A stretch of 7,394 nt of DNA, from positions 1 to 7,394 of the forward strand of contig CAMJRQ010000059.1 of the NCBI GenBank assembly GCA_946408305.1. Reading direction: 5' to 3'. The first letter of the stretch is position 1. Each line of letters opens with the position of its first letter. Position numbers and translations under genes: made by a program. This DNA is from an uncultured Prevotellaceae bacterium. Lineage in GTDB: Bacteria; Bacteroidota; Bacteroidia; Bacteroidales; Bacteroidaceae. The notes under the pieces are model-generated. The model did no database searches and was not told the origin of the DNA. It worked only from the letters and a program-made list of their open reading frames with translations. Shown one piece after another: positions 1 to 6,631 of this stretch.

Positions 1-104
1 GCATCGTCACCTATCTGGACAACCTGAGCGCCAAGACCGACACCATGGAAGGCGCCGGCGACATGGAATACTGTGCCCCGCTCTCCACCCACGTGGTGAA
101 GTAG
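1..104 (+). CDS. C-terminal fragment of a probable HD-domain hydrolase (YhaM-like)
   Basis: Only the last 33 codons lie in the window; the frame begins at base 3 and ends at TAG (102-104). The peptide contains YLDNLSAKTDTMEGAGDMEY followed by CAPLSTHVVK. A Tyr/Phe-(Ile/Leu)-Asp-Asn-Leu-Ala/Ser-Ala-Lys stretch followed by a Met-rich segment recalls, from memory of the family, the end of the HD domain in YhaM-type 3'-5' exoribonucleases and related HD phosphohydrolases, where an Asp in this helix is a metal ligand. If correct, the protein would be a cytoplasmic metal-dependent nuclease or phosphohydrolase. The catalytic His-Asp pair would lie upstream of the window and cannot be checked. It is followed by a strong terminator and is convergent with the LRR gene. 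The CDS call is fairly safe; the family call is tentative. Confidence 0.5.
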   Translation, partial: IVTYLDNLSAKTDTMEGAGDMEYCAPLSTHVVK

Positions 105-133
105 AGTGGCAGCATGCCAAGCATAAATAAAGG

Positions 134-173
134 AAACTGCGAATTTCGCGATTGCGAAATTCGCAGTTTTTTT
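134..173 (+). terminator. Intrinsic terminator after the HD-like gene
   Basis: A perfect 16-bp inverted repeat (134-149 with 154-169) closes on a GATT tetraloop and runs into T170-T173. The last three stem bases are also T, giving a run of seven T residues (167-173). It starts 30 nt after the TAG at 104 and fits rho-independent termination on the + strand. On the - strand the hairpin lies 22 nt past the stop of the LRR gene and is followed by a T-rich but interrupted stretch (TTTCCTTTATTTA), so it may also end that convergent transcript less efficiently. Confidence 0.88.
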
Positions 174-190
174 ATCGTCAACGCAAATGT

Positions 191-2794
191 TTACTGATTG
201 AGGATGGCGTCGATGACGAGGCCTACGTCGGTGATGGATACGGTTTCGTCCTGGTTGACGTCGGCCGCCGTGCCGTCGTAGCCCTCGGGCGCGGTGCCCA
301 GGATGTGGTCAATCATCAGGCCCACGTCGGTGATGGAGATGACACCGTCGGCGTTGGCGTCGCCCATCTCCACGATGCTTCCGAAGAGGCCGGCCCAGGC
401 AAAGGCGACCACCGAGGCCTTCGTGCCGGTGGGCACGTAGAGGCGGTTGTCCAGGGCGTTATTCACGAAGGCATGGTGCACGACGAAGGTTGCGGCGTTG
501 CGCAGGACCACCTTGCGGAGCCCTGAGCATCCGCGGAAGGCATACTGGTTCACCACCTCGAGGCTCGGGGGCAGCGTGACGCGCTGCAGCTGGGTGCAGC
601 CCTCGAAGGCGCCCTCCATGATGGTGGTGAGGTTGCACTGCCCGTCGGCATCGACGAAGCGCACGGACTGGAGGTTCACGCAGTCGCGGAAGGCTCCCTC
701 GCCGATGATGCGCACCTTGTAGGTGACGCCTTCGTATTCCACGGTCGAGGGTATGACGTATTCGCCCTGATACTTCCCCTCGGGCGGAGCCACCACGGTA
801 GCATTGTCGGCATAGGGCGTGAGCGAATAGTAGAGGCCGTTGATCTCCACGCAGCTCAGGTCGGGAGCCTCCTCCACCACGCCGCCCTTGAAGAACTCCT
901 CGGTCCAGCCCATGTCGAGGTAGGCCTGGCGTGTGCCCCTGGGCACGGTGAGGACGCACTCCTCCGAGATGTTTTGGAAGGCCGTGCGGTTGAGCTCGAA
1001 GGGCTCCTGTATCTTCGACACCACCGATTTAAGCCCGAAGCACACGAGGAAACCGTTGGCGGCAATGGAGGTGATGCCCTCGTGGAGCGTGATGGAGGTG
1101 AGCGACGTGCAACCCGTGAAGCAGTTCATGGGAATCTCGCTGACGCCCGCGGGGATGTTCACCTCGGTCAGAGCCGAGCATCCGCTGAACGCCGCGTTGG
1201 GGAGGGCTTCGATGGTCTCGGGCAGGCTCACCGAGAGCAGCTCGCGGCTGCTCCTGAACGCCAGGCTTCCCACGCCGGTCACCGTGTAGGTCTCGCCCCG
1301 ATACTCCACCGTCTCGGGCACCACGAGGTGGCCTGCATAGAGGCCGCTTTCGCCCGTCACGGTCATTTGTTTGGCGGTGGTGTCGGGGATGTAGCGTATG
1401 CCGTCGATTTCGACATAGCCCCGCTCGACGATGTTCGTGAAGTAGGTCCACGCAGCCTCGTAGGCCGCCTTCGAACCCACGGGCACATAGACCGTGCACG
1501 TGTTCGGCACCAGAGTGAACGCACTGCCCCCGAGTGCGGGAGGAGTGGCGTTCAGCACTTCGATTTCGGCCAGGTTGCGGCAACCGGCAAAGGCCTGCAC
1601 ACCGATGCTGTCCAGGTTCTCAGGCAGGGTGATGGACGTGAGCGCAGTGCACATACCAAAGGCCTGAGGGCCGATGAGGGTGAGCGTCGGGGGGAGGGTC
1701 ACCTGCGCCAGACTGGTGCACCGCTGGAAAGCGCGGTAGGGCAACTCGGTGACGCTCTCGGGCAGCGTGACGGAGGTGAGGAGCGCATCGCCGTCGAAGG
1801 CCGTCTGGTCAATGGCCGTCACGGTGTAGGACTGCCCCAGGTAGGTCACCGACGGGGGCACCACCACGTCGCCCGCATAGCGGTTGTCGGCATCGCCAAT
1901 GAGGGTGGCCGTGTGGGTGGTGTCGTCCAGCCGATAGTACAAGCCGTCCACCTCGGCAGGCCCTTCCACCACGCCGCCCTTGAAGACCGCCTCGGTCCAT
2001 CCGGCCTCGATGTAGGCTTCGCGTGTGCCGTAGGGCACGGTGAGCACGGCTTCGACCTTTGGCGAGCCGAAGGGATGGGGGCTCGTCTGCGAGATGTCCA
2101 CCGGCACCGTGCGTTTCGATACCACCTTTGTCAGCCCACAGCCGTAGAAGGCCGAGGCTCCGATGGTGGCCAGACCCGCAGGCAACGTGACGGAGGAGAG
2201 GCTCTCACAGTCGCGGAAGGCGCGGTATCCGATGCTGGTCACCCCCTCGGGGATGTTCACCTGAGCCAGCGCCGTGCAGTTATCAAAGGCTTCCTGCCCA
2301 ATCTCCGTCAGCCCCGCGGGCAGCGTGATGGAAGCGAGGCTCGAGCACCTGTAGAACAAGCCGTCCGTGATTTTTGTGATGCCCGCGGGGATGTTCACCT
2401 GGGTGAGCGCCGTGCAGTCCGCGAAGGCTCGCCCGTCGATGAAGGTCACGCTCTCGGGGATGGTGACGCTGGTGAGCGACGTGCAGCCCAAGAAAGACCA
2501 GTCTTCAATTCTGGTGAAACCCTCTTCGAAGGTCACACTGGTTATGCCAGACCTTTGGAATGCCGCCTTGTCTACAGTTACGGTGCACGCAATACCGTTC
2601 ACCTCCACCGTGGCGGGAACGGTGATGTCGCCACTGTAGGCGGTTCCTCCTGTGGGTGTTCTCACTACGGCTTTTTGGCTCGAGGTGGTGACTTCGTAAT
2701 AGAGGGCGCCAATCTGCACCACTTCGGCCCACATGCTTAGGGGCAGCAGCACGAGGAGCGCTGCCGCCATTCGTTTCAAGCTGGTTGTCTTCAT
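191..2794 (-). CDS. Secreted BspA-like leucine-rich-repeat protein with C-terminal dockerin-like domain
   Basis: This 867-residue protein has a Sec signal peptide (Lys/Arg start, hydrophobic core about residues 10-20, likely cleavage after MWA at residue 23; no lipobox Cys). The rest is four modules, roughly residues 27-279, 281-459, 461-641 and 649-810. Each opens with a (V/I)(D/N)G(L/I)xY strand and a Y-x-G-x-x-x-VP-x-(T/S)V element, carries three to six LRR_5/BspA-type repeats (consensus AFxxCxxLxxVxLPxxLxxI), and closes with a VPxGTxxAY segment. Residues 811-867 hold two EF-hand-like calcium loops, D812-N814-D816-D823 and D845-N847-D849-D856, each followed by a GLxIDxIL helix, as in type I dockerins. 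BspA-like repeats in this phylum are known in adhesion and binding of host or matrix proteins; that role here is inference. There is no T9SS C-terminal sorting domain or LPXTG motif, so surface anchoring is unclear. The ATG at 2794 is chosen because it places the signal peptide at the N-terminus. Monocistronic. Confidence 0.9.
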   Translation of the reverse strand: MKTTSLKRMAAALLVLLPLSMWAEVVQIGALYYEVTTSSQKAVVRTPTGGTAYSGDITVPATVEVNGIACTVTVDKAAFQRSGITSVTFEEGFTRIEDWSFLGCTSLTSVTIPESVTFIDGRAFADCTALTQVNIPAGITKITDGLFYRCSSLASITLPAGLTEIGQEAFDNCTALAQVNIPEGVTSIGYRAFRDCESLSSVTLPAGLATIGASAFYGCGLTKVVSKRTVPVDISQTSPHPFGSPKVEAVLTVPYGTREAYIEAGWTEAVFKGGVVEGPAEVDGLYYRLDDTTHTATLIGDADNRYAGDVVVPPSVTYLGQSYTVTAIDQTAFDGDALLTSVTLPESVTELPYRAFQRCTSLAQVTLPPTLTLIGPQAFGMCTALTSITLPENLDSIGVQAFAGCRNLAEIEVLNATPPALGGSAFTLVPNTCTVYVPVGSKAAYEAAWTYFTNIVERGYVEIDGIRYIPDTTAKQMTVTGESGLYAGHLVVPETVEYRGETYTVTGVGSLAFRSSRELLSVSLPETIEALPNAAFSGCSALTEVNIPAGVSEIPMNCFTGCTSLTSITLHEGITSIAANGFLVCFGLKSVVSKIQEPFELNRTAFQNISEECVLTVPRGTRQAYLDMGWTEEFFKGGVVEEAPDLSCVEINGLYYSLTPYADNATVVAPPEGKYQGEYVIPSTVEYEGVTYKVRIIGEGAFRDCVNLQSVRFVDADGQCNLTTIMEGAFEGCTQLQRVTLPPSLEVVNQYAFRGCSGLRKVVLRNAATFVVHHAFVNNALDNRLYVPTGTKASVVAFAWAGLFGSIVEMGDANADGVISITDVGLMIDHILGTAPEGYDGTAADVNQDETVSITDVGLVIDAILNQ

Positions 2795-2839
2795 AGGTCT
2801 GTCAGCATTTGGGGTTGAAAGATTTCCCGTTTTCCGCAG

Positions 2840-2870
2840 TAAATATACTAATAATCGCTCATTTTACCCA
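2840..2870 (-). promoter_or_regulatory. Candidate Bacteroides-type promoter for the LRR gene
   Basis: On the - strand TATATTTA (2847-2840) matches the Bacteroides -7 consensus TAnnTTTG at all but the last base. A TGGG (2870-2867) stands 19 nt upstream where the -33 element (TTTG/TTGG) is expected, matching TTGG at three of four bases. Transcription would start near 2833, leaving a leader of about 40 nt. The surrounding DNA is clearly more AT-rich than the flanking coding sequence, but the match is imperfect. Confidence 0.4.
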
Positions 2871-3347
2871 CTCCGGAATGTTAAAGTTTCTTAAAACACA
2901 GTAAAAAGGTGCTTTTGCGGCGAAAAAGAGGGGTATTTTCTCAATATTTCCGATTTCAGGCGCATCAATATTTCTTACCACAAAGCCTCTTTCGCCCCAC
3001 GGAGGGGTGGGCAAAAGAGCATGGCAAAAGGATGGATTTCCATGGCGAGAGGTCGGATTTTGGTGTACTCAAGGAAATCACGGAAAATTAACCATCTGAT
3101 TTCCAGCACTTCCGAGATTCGCTCGCTGGCCAGCAAGTCGGCCTTCGGGGCGAAACGACGGCATTCTCGCCGAGGAACAACGTGGAGTTTTGCCCAAAGC
3201 AACGTGTTGCGTCAGCCAAAACTCCACGTTGCGTTGGCCCGGATTCCCTTCCGCACCGAACCAGACAGCAAAAAACGTCAAGGGAAAATCATGCCGGAAT
3301 GGCTTGCAGTGTAAAGAAGGCAGAAAAACCATGAAGCGGGAATGAGG
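2871..3347. other. Gene-poor intergenic stretch with several dyad symmetries
   Basis: I see no gene here. Open frames at 3021-3314 (+) and 3078-3488 (-) lack signal, domain or start-site support. The stretch holds a possible hairpin at 2987-3019 (CTCTTT/AAAGAG arms around GCCC/GGGC), a short direct repeat GGCAAAAG at 3010-3017 and 3023-3030, an 8-bp inverted repeat GGAAATCA/TGATTTCC (3073-3080 with 3097-3104), a 10-bp palindrome GCTGGCCAGC (3125-3134), and the 15-bp inverted repeat listed separately. No consensus TAnnTTTG promoter is visible on the + strand. The density of dyads suggests remnants of dispersed intergenic repeats or structured RNA, but one sequence cannot decide that. Confidence 0.5.
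3178..3231. repeat. Perfect 15-bp inverted repeat with nested small hairpin
   Basis: CAACGTGGAGTTTTG (3178-3192) is exactly complementary in reverse to CAAAACTCCACGTTG (3217-3231). The 24-nt spacer contains a second short dyad GCAAC-GT-GTTGC (3199-3210), so AACGTG or its complement occurs in each arm and in the loop. It could fold as a hairpin in RNA of either strand or mark a protein-binding or repeat element. There is no T tract after either side, so it is not a typical terminator. Confidence 0.7.
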
Positions 3348-3529
3348 GAACAGCGAATTTAGCGAATTCAGCGAATTATTGTCGCCCCCCCGGGGATAAC
3401 GAATCGCAACCCAAGGACGCTGAAGGCGGTCTTCAGCGGTCGTTAGCAGATAAGCCCCCCGCTTGTCGCAGGTTTCCCCGCACACCAATAGAGAAATACA
3501 ATTCGATAAATTCGATAAATTCGCTGTTC
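3348..3529. repeat. 182-bp element bounded by 30-bp imperfect inverted repeats
   Basis: The left arm (3348-3377) and the reverse complement of the right arm (3500-3529) agree at 27 of 30 positions; the outermost 14 bases, GAACAGCGAATTTA, are identical. Each arm is itself made of 9-bp tandem units: AGCGAATTN three times at 3352-3378, and ATTCGATAA twice at 3501-3518 plus a partial third copy. The right arm ends inside the TGA stop codon (3528-3530) of the receptor gene. The 122-bp interior contains nested complementary segments and no ORF of note. No target-site duplication is obvious next to the arms. It may be a MITE-like or palindromic intergenic repeat, or a large 3'-UTR stem for the receptor mRNA. 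The symmetry is seen directly; the nature is inference. Confidence 0.7.
3391..3461. other. Potential structured RNA/DNA segment inside the inverted-repeat element
   Basis: Three complementary pairs nest around one centre: CGGGG (3391-3395) with CCCCG (3457-3461), TAACGA (3397-3402) with TCGTTA (3440-3445), and a perfect 8-bp stem CGCTGAAG (3418-3425) with CTTCAGCG (3431-3438) closing on a 5-nt loop. Together with the flanking 30-bp arms this gives a long, interrupted stem on either strand. Because the pairs are complementary in DNA, the strand that might be transcribed is undetermined; read-through from the receptor gene (- strand) would produce it. Confidence 0.35.
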
Positions 3530-6425
3530 AGTTACCGCCCCGGCGTCCTCCTCCTCCGCCACCGCGACCGCCGAAGCGCCCGTAGCGGTACGTGAGCGAG
3601 ACGAGATAATAGGAATGTACGTTGCGCGTGCGCGTGTCGGTGCGTGCCGTGCTGGAGATGTTGCGGTTGATTTCGGCCCGCTCGTCGAGCACGTCGACGG
3701 CGCGCACGGAGATGATGAGGTTCTTGCGTGGCAGCAGGCTCTGGCTGACGTTGAAGTTCCAGATGAGCTCGTTGGTGTTCATCGAGGCGTCGGCATAGCC
3801 GCGGCGGCTGGCCTGGTTGATATCCATGCCGAAGGTGGTGCCCCAGGGAGCCCGCATCTGGAGGCCGCCGCCGTAGGCGTAGCGATACGTGTCGAGGTTC
3901 GAGGCGCTGGTGTTCGTCGAGCTGCTGTGGTGGTAGCGGAAGGAGCTGTTCACATTGGCCTCGAGCCAGTCGTTACGGTAGCTCAGACGGAGCGACTGGT
4001 TGGCGTTGAGGCCGCGTGTGCGGTTCGTGCGCGTCTCCTTCTCGCGGGCCACGTAGACGTAGGACTGCGCGTTGGTGAACGACGATTGCGTGTTGGTGTT
4101 CACGTGGAAATGCTTGTTGCGGCGGAAGGCGGTGTTGAAGTTCAGGCCCAGGTTGCCGTTCCAGTTTCCGTTGATGTTCTCGGGCCGTGTGACGCGTCCG
4201 CCCGTCTCGTCGTCATACTGCGTCATGCTGGAGACGCTGTTCTGCGTCGCGTGGAACGAGAAGTTGACCGAGAGCGAGCGCTGCAGCGTGGGCACCGCGC
4301 GGCGGTAGTTGGCATCGATGTTCTGCGTGAACGAGGGCTTCAGGCCCGGGTTGCCGAGGCGTATGTTCAGCGGGTCGGCGTTCGAGAGCGTGTCGGGGAT
4401 GAGGTCGGTGATGCCGGGCTGCCCGGTCTCGGCCCGGTAGCGCAGCTCGAGGTCCTCCTGCCGCGAGAAGCGGTAGCGGAAATTCAGCGTGGGTGCGGCA
4501 TTGACCACGGTGCGCTCCACCTCGTAGTGCTTGAAGCCCTTGGTATAGTTCACCTCGTTCACCTGGGGCGTGACGACCACTCCGGCCGTCAGCCGGAACT
4601 GCGTGCGGTTGAGCCGCAGCTGCACGTTGGCGCGGTGGTTCTGATAGCGGTTGGTGGTATAGTTGCACTGGGCCGAGTCGTCGGGTGCCAGCGAGCGGAA
4701 GGAGCGATAGTTGTCGCCCCCGACGCCCCAGAGGTCGTTGTAGGGGTCGAAGATGGTGCTTACGGTGCGGTTGTTGTCGCGGAACTGATAGGAGTACTGG
4801 TAGGAAAGCTGCAGGTAGAGGCGGTCGGCCAGCGGCTCGTTGTAGGAGAGTCCGGCCGAGACGTTGTTCTGCTTGTTGTGGGTGTCGTTGTACTGGGCCT
4901 TGTGATAGACCGAGTCCTCGCCCGAGAGGGCCTTTATGCGATAATAGTCCACCTGGCTGTAGCTGTCGGCGTCGGACGAATTGTCCGAGAAACGCTCGCT
5001 GGCCGTCAGGTTGATGTTGCGTCCCTCCTTCCGGAGCCGACGGTTCACCTGCACGCTGAGGCCCCCGTTGAGGCTCGCGGCGGAATTGTGGCCCTGGTTG
5101 CGCCGCGCGTTCACGCGTTCGGACTTGGGAATGTCGAACAGCTGGGCGAGGGGGTCGGTGATGCCCTCCACCTCGTAGGGGTCGGAGCGGAAGGTGGCGT
5201 TCATGCTTCCCGATGAGGAGCCGTTGCCGTTCATGCTGAACGAGGGCTCGATGCGGATGTTCGACATCGTGTCGGGCTTCCACTCAATCTCGTAGTTGAA
5301 CTGCATCGCGCGGTTGTAGTTGGTGCTCCGGGAGTGGCTGTTGCTGAAGGCGGCGTTGGTGTTGACGAAGGACTGGGTGCTGCTGGACGATTCGTTCTCG
5401 CCCTGCGAGAAGTTGCCGTTGAGGCTTCCGTTGAGTTCGAGGCCGGTGTTGCGATAGGGCCCTTTCTTCTCATAGTTCATGGTAAAGCCGGCGCTCTGGC
5501 GGTCCTGCAGTCCGTTGCCCTCGGAGTTGCCCACGTTGCCCACGACGGAGTATTTCTGCTCGCCATAGAAGCGGTTCACATTGGCGCGGGCCCGGTAGCG
5601 GTCGGCCGTGCCGTAGGCTCCCTCCACATTGCCCATCCAGCCCTGCTTGCGGTTCTTCTTGATGGCCAGGTCGAGCACGGTGCGCTCCTCGCCGTCGTCG
5701 ATGCCGGTGATGCGGGCGCGGTCGCTCTGGCGGTCGTAGGCCTTCACCTTGTCCACGATTTCGGCAGGCAGGTTCTTGAGCGTCATGTCGCTGTTGCGGC
5801 CGAAGAAGGCCTTGCCGTCGACGAGCACCTGGGTAATCTGCTTGCCGTTCCAGATGTAGCCCCCGTTCTCGTCCTGCTCGATGCCGGGCAGCTTCTTGAT
5901 GAGGTCCTCCACCATGGAGCCGTCGGGCAGCTTGAAGGCGTCGGCGTTGTACATCACCGTGTCGTCCACCACCGTCATCTCGGCCAGCTGACCCTCCACC
6001 ACGGCTTCGGCCATCACGGTGGTGTTCTCGCGCATCATCACGTCGCTCACCTTGAAATTGCCCGACTTCTCGGGCAGCTGCAGGTTGAACGACTGCTCCT
6101 TGTATCCCATGTAGGAGATGCGCATGACGTAGGCTCCGGCAGCCACGCCGGGCAAGAGATACTGTCCGTTCTCCTTCGTCGTGGCCCCGGCCACCAGCTT
6201 GCCGTCCTTGCTCATGAGCTTCACGGTGGCGTCGGGCATGGGCTTCAGCGACTCGTTCTCGAAGACCGTGCCACGCACGTTCAGCCGGAAGCGGCTCTGC
6301 TGGGTGGCGGCAGAAAGCGTGTCGGCCGGAGCGGGCGCAACGACCTGGGCCTTCGGCGTGCTGCACACGAGCACGAAGGACAGCAGCAAAGCGATGCGGC
6401 AAACGGGATAAGACTTTGCGGACAT
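3528..6425 (-). CDS. TonB-dependent receptor-like outer membrane beta-barrel protein
   Basis: This 965-residue protein begins with a signal peptide (hydrophobic core about residues 11-20, cleavage near residues 26-27). Residues about 49-118 form a carboxypeptidase-regulatory-like beta-sandwich (RGTVFENESLKPMPDATVKL, then GQYLLPGV and YVMRISYMGYKE). Residues about 145-257 form a plug: MVEDLIKKLPGIEQ, QVLVDGKAFFGRN and LPAEIVDKVKAYDR are typical of Bacteroidota receptors with an OMP_b-brl_3-like barrel. From about 262 to 950 there are alternating aromatic and polar strands of an outer-membrane barrel ending in SYYLVSLTYRYGRF. A Gly/Arg-rich tail (949-965) follows the last strand. The family imports large substrates across the outer membrane or works in protein or glycan uptake; the substrate cannot be told. 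No SusD homologue lies beside it, so this is not a classical SusCD pair. The ATG at 6425 is supported by an in-frame TGA four codons upstream; no clear promoter motif is seen. Confidence 0.9.
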   Translation of the reverse strand: MSAKSYPVCRIALLLSFVLVCSTPKAQVVAPAPADTLSAATQQSRFRLNVRGTVFENESLKPMPDATVKLMSKDGKLVAGATTKENGQYLLPGVAAGAYVMRISYMGYKEQSFNLQLPEKSGNFKVSDVMMRENTTVMAEAVVEGQLAEMTVVDDTVMYNADAFKLPDGSMVEDLIKKLPGIEQDENGGYIWNGKQITQVLVDGKAFFGRNSDMTLKNLPAEIVDKVKAYDRQSDRARITGIDDGEERTVLDLAIKKNRKQGWMGNVEGAYGTADRYRARANVNRFYGEQKYSVVGNVGNSEGNGLQDRQSAGFTMNYEKKGPYRNTGLELNGSLNGNFSQGENESSSSTQSFVNTNAAFSNSHSRSTNYNRAMQFNYEIEWKPDTMSNIRIEPSFSMNGNGSSSGSMNATFRSDPYEVEGITDPLAQLFDIPKSERVNARRNQGHNSAASLNGGLSVQVNRRLRKEGRNINLTASERFSDNSSDADSYSQVDYYRIKALSGEDSVYHKAQYNDTHNKQNNVSAGLSYNEPLADRLYLQLSYQYSYQFRDNNRTVSTIFDPYNDLWGVGGDNYRSFRSLAPDDSAQCNYTTNRYQNHRANVQLRLNRTQFRLTAGVVVTPQVNEVNYTKGFKHYEVERTVVNAAPTLNFRYRFSRQEDLELRYRAETGQPGITDLIPDTLSNADPLNIRLGNPGLKPSFTQNIDANYRRAVPTLQRSLSVNFSFHATQNSVSSMTQYDDETGGRVTRPENINGNWNGNLGLNFNTAFRRNKHFHVNTNTQSSFTNAQSYVYVAREKETRTNRTRGLNANQSLRLSYRNDWLEANVNSSFRYHHSSSTNTSASNLDTYRYAYGGGLQMRAPWGTTFGMDINQASRRGYADASMNTNELIWNFNVSQSLLPRKNLIISVRAVDVLDERAEINRNISSTARTDTRTRNVHSYYLVSLTYRYGRFGGRGGGGGGRRGGN

Positions 6426-6512
6426 AACTATTTTTCAGACAAAGCGCACCCCCATTTGGTTTAATCACCGGGGCAAGGAGCAGGAGGGCACAAAAAAAAG
6501 ATTCACAAAGCC

Positions 6513-6543
6513 TTGGCCGTTTCGGGAAAAAGTCATACCTTTG
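6513..6543 (+). promoter_or_regulatory. Promoter of rplU-rpmA (Bacteroides sigma-ABfr type)
   Basis: TACCTTTG (6536-6543) is an exact match to the Bacteroidota -7 consensus TAnnTTTG. TTGG (6513-6516) lies 19 nt upstream, the expected -33 element and spacing. The start of transcription should fall near 6550, giving a leader of about 80 nt before rplU. An A-rich block (6491-6499) lies just upstream of the -33 box. Confidence 0.82.
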
Positions 6544-6549
6544 CAGCCG

Positions 6550-6631
6550 ATTTATGCCGTGCAGGCTCGCAGAAGTAGGCCACGAGATGGCTTCGCCCCA
6601 CGGTCGAAACCCGTTTAATACAACTAAAAAA
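6550..6631 (+). promoter_or_regulatory. rplU 5' leader with possible autoregulatory fold
   Basis: The presumed leader can form an outer stem of 6556-6561 with 6599-6604 (CCGTG/CACGG plus one G-U pair) enclosing a 6-bp hairpin AGGCCA/TGGCTT (6577-6582 with 6588-6593) with loop CGAGA. An alternative pairing CTCG/CGAG (6566-6569 with 6583-6586) competes with the inner hairpin. The last 25 bases before the ATG are A-rich and unpaired, fitting SD-less initiation in this phylum. Ribosomal-protein operons are often autoregulated through such leaders; whether this one is recognised by bL21 is inference. Confidence 0.4.

Noticed and set aside
191..400. Type IX secretion C-terminal sorting domain on the LRR protein
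   Set aside because: The C-terminus is fully accounted for by two calcium-loop repeats and lacks the beta-sandwich pattern of T9SS sorting domains.
974..2740. 588-codon open frame on the + strand opposite the LRR gene
   Set aside because: It is antisense to a protein with clear repeats, signal peptide and dockerin-like end. The frame is open because of GC-rich codon use and the periodic repeats, and its His/Gly/Arg-rich translation resembles no domain.
3021..3488. Small open frames in the intergenic region (3021-3314 on +, 3078-3488 on -)
   Set aside because: They overlap inverted repeats, have Arg/Ser-rich composition, no promoter or start signal, and no recognisable domain. They are more likely chance frames through repeat DNA.
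3348..3529. CRISPR array
   Set aside because: The 9-bp tandem units are contiguous without spacers and occur as inverted arms, not as regularly spaced direct repeats of 25-40 bp; there are no cas genes.
3615..5216. 533-codon open frame on the + strand opposite the receptor gene (also 5334-6464)
   Set aside because: Val/Ala/Gly/Arg-rich translation without domains, lying wholly antisense to a recognisable receptor; typical of shadow frames in high-GC genes.
6353..6375. Lipoprotein signal at Cys21 of the receptor
   Set aside because: The preceding residues are VLV, so there is no Gly/Ala/Ser at -1, and the protein is clearly an outer-membrane barrel.
6426..6512. Promoter for the receptor gene
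   Set aside because: On the - strand the best candidate (GCGCTTTG) keeps only the TTTG half of the -7 element and has no TTTG/TTGG at the required spacing, so I do not annotate it.
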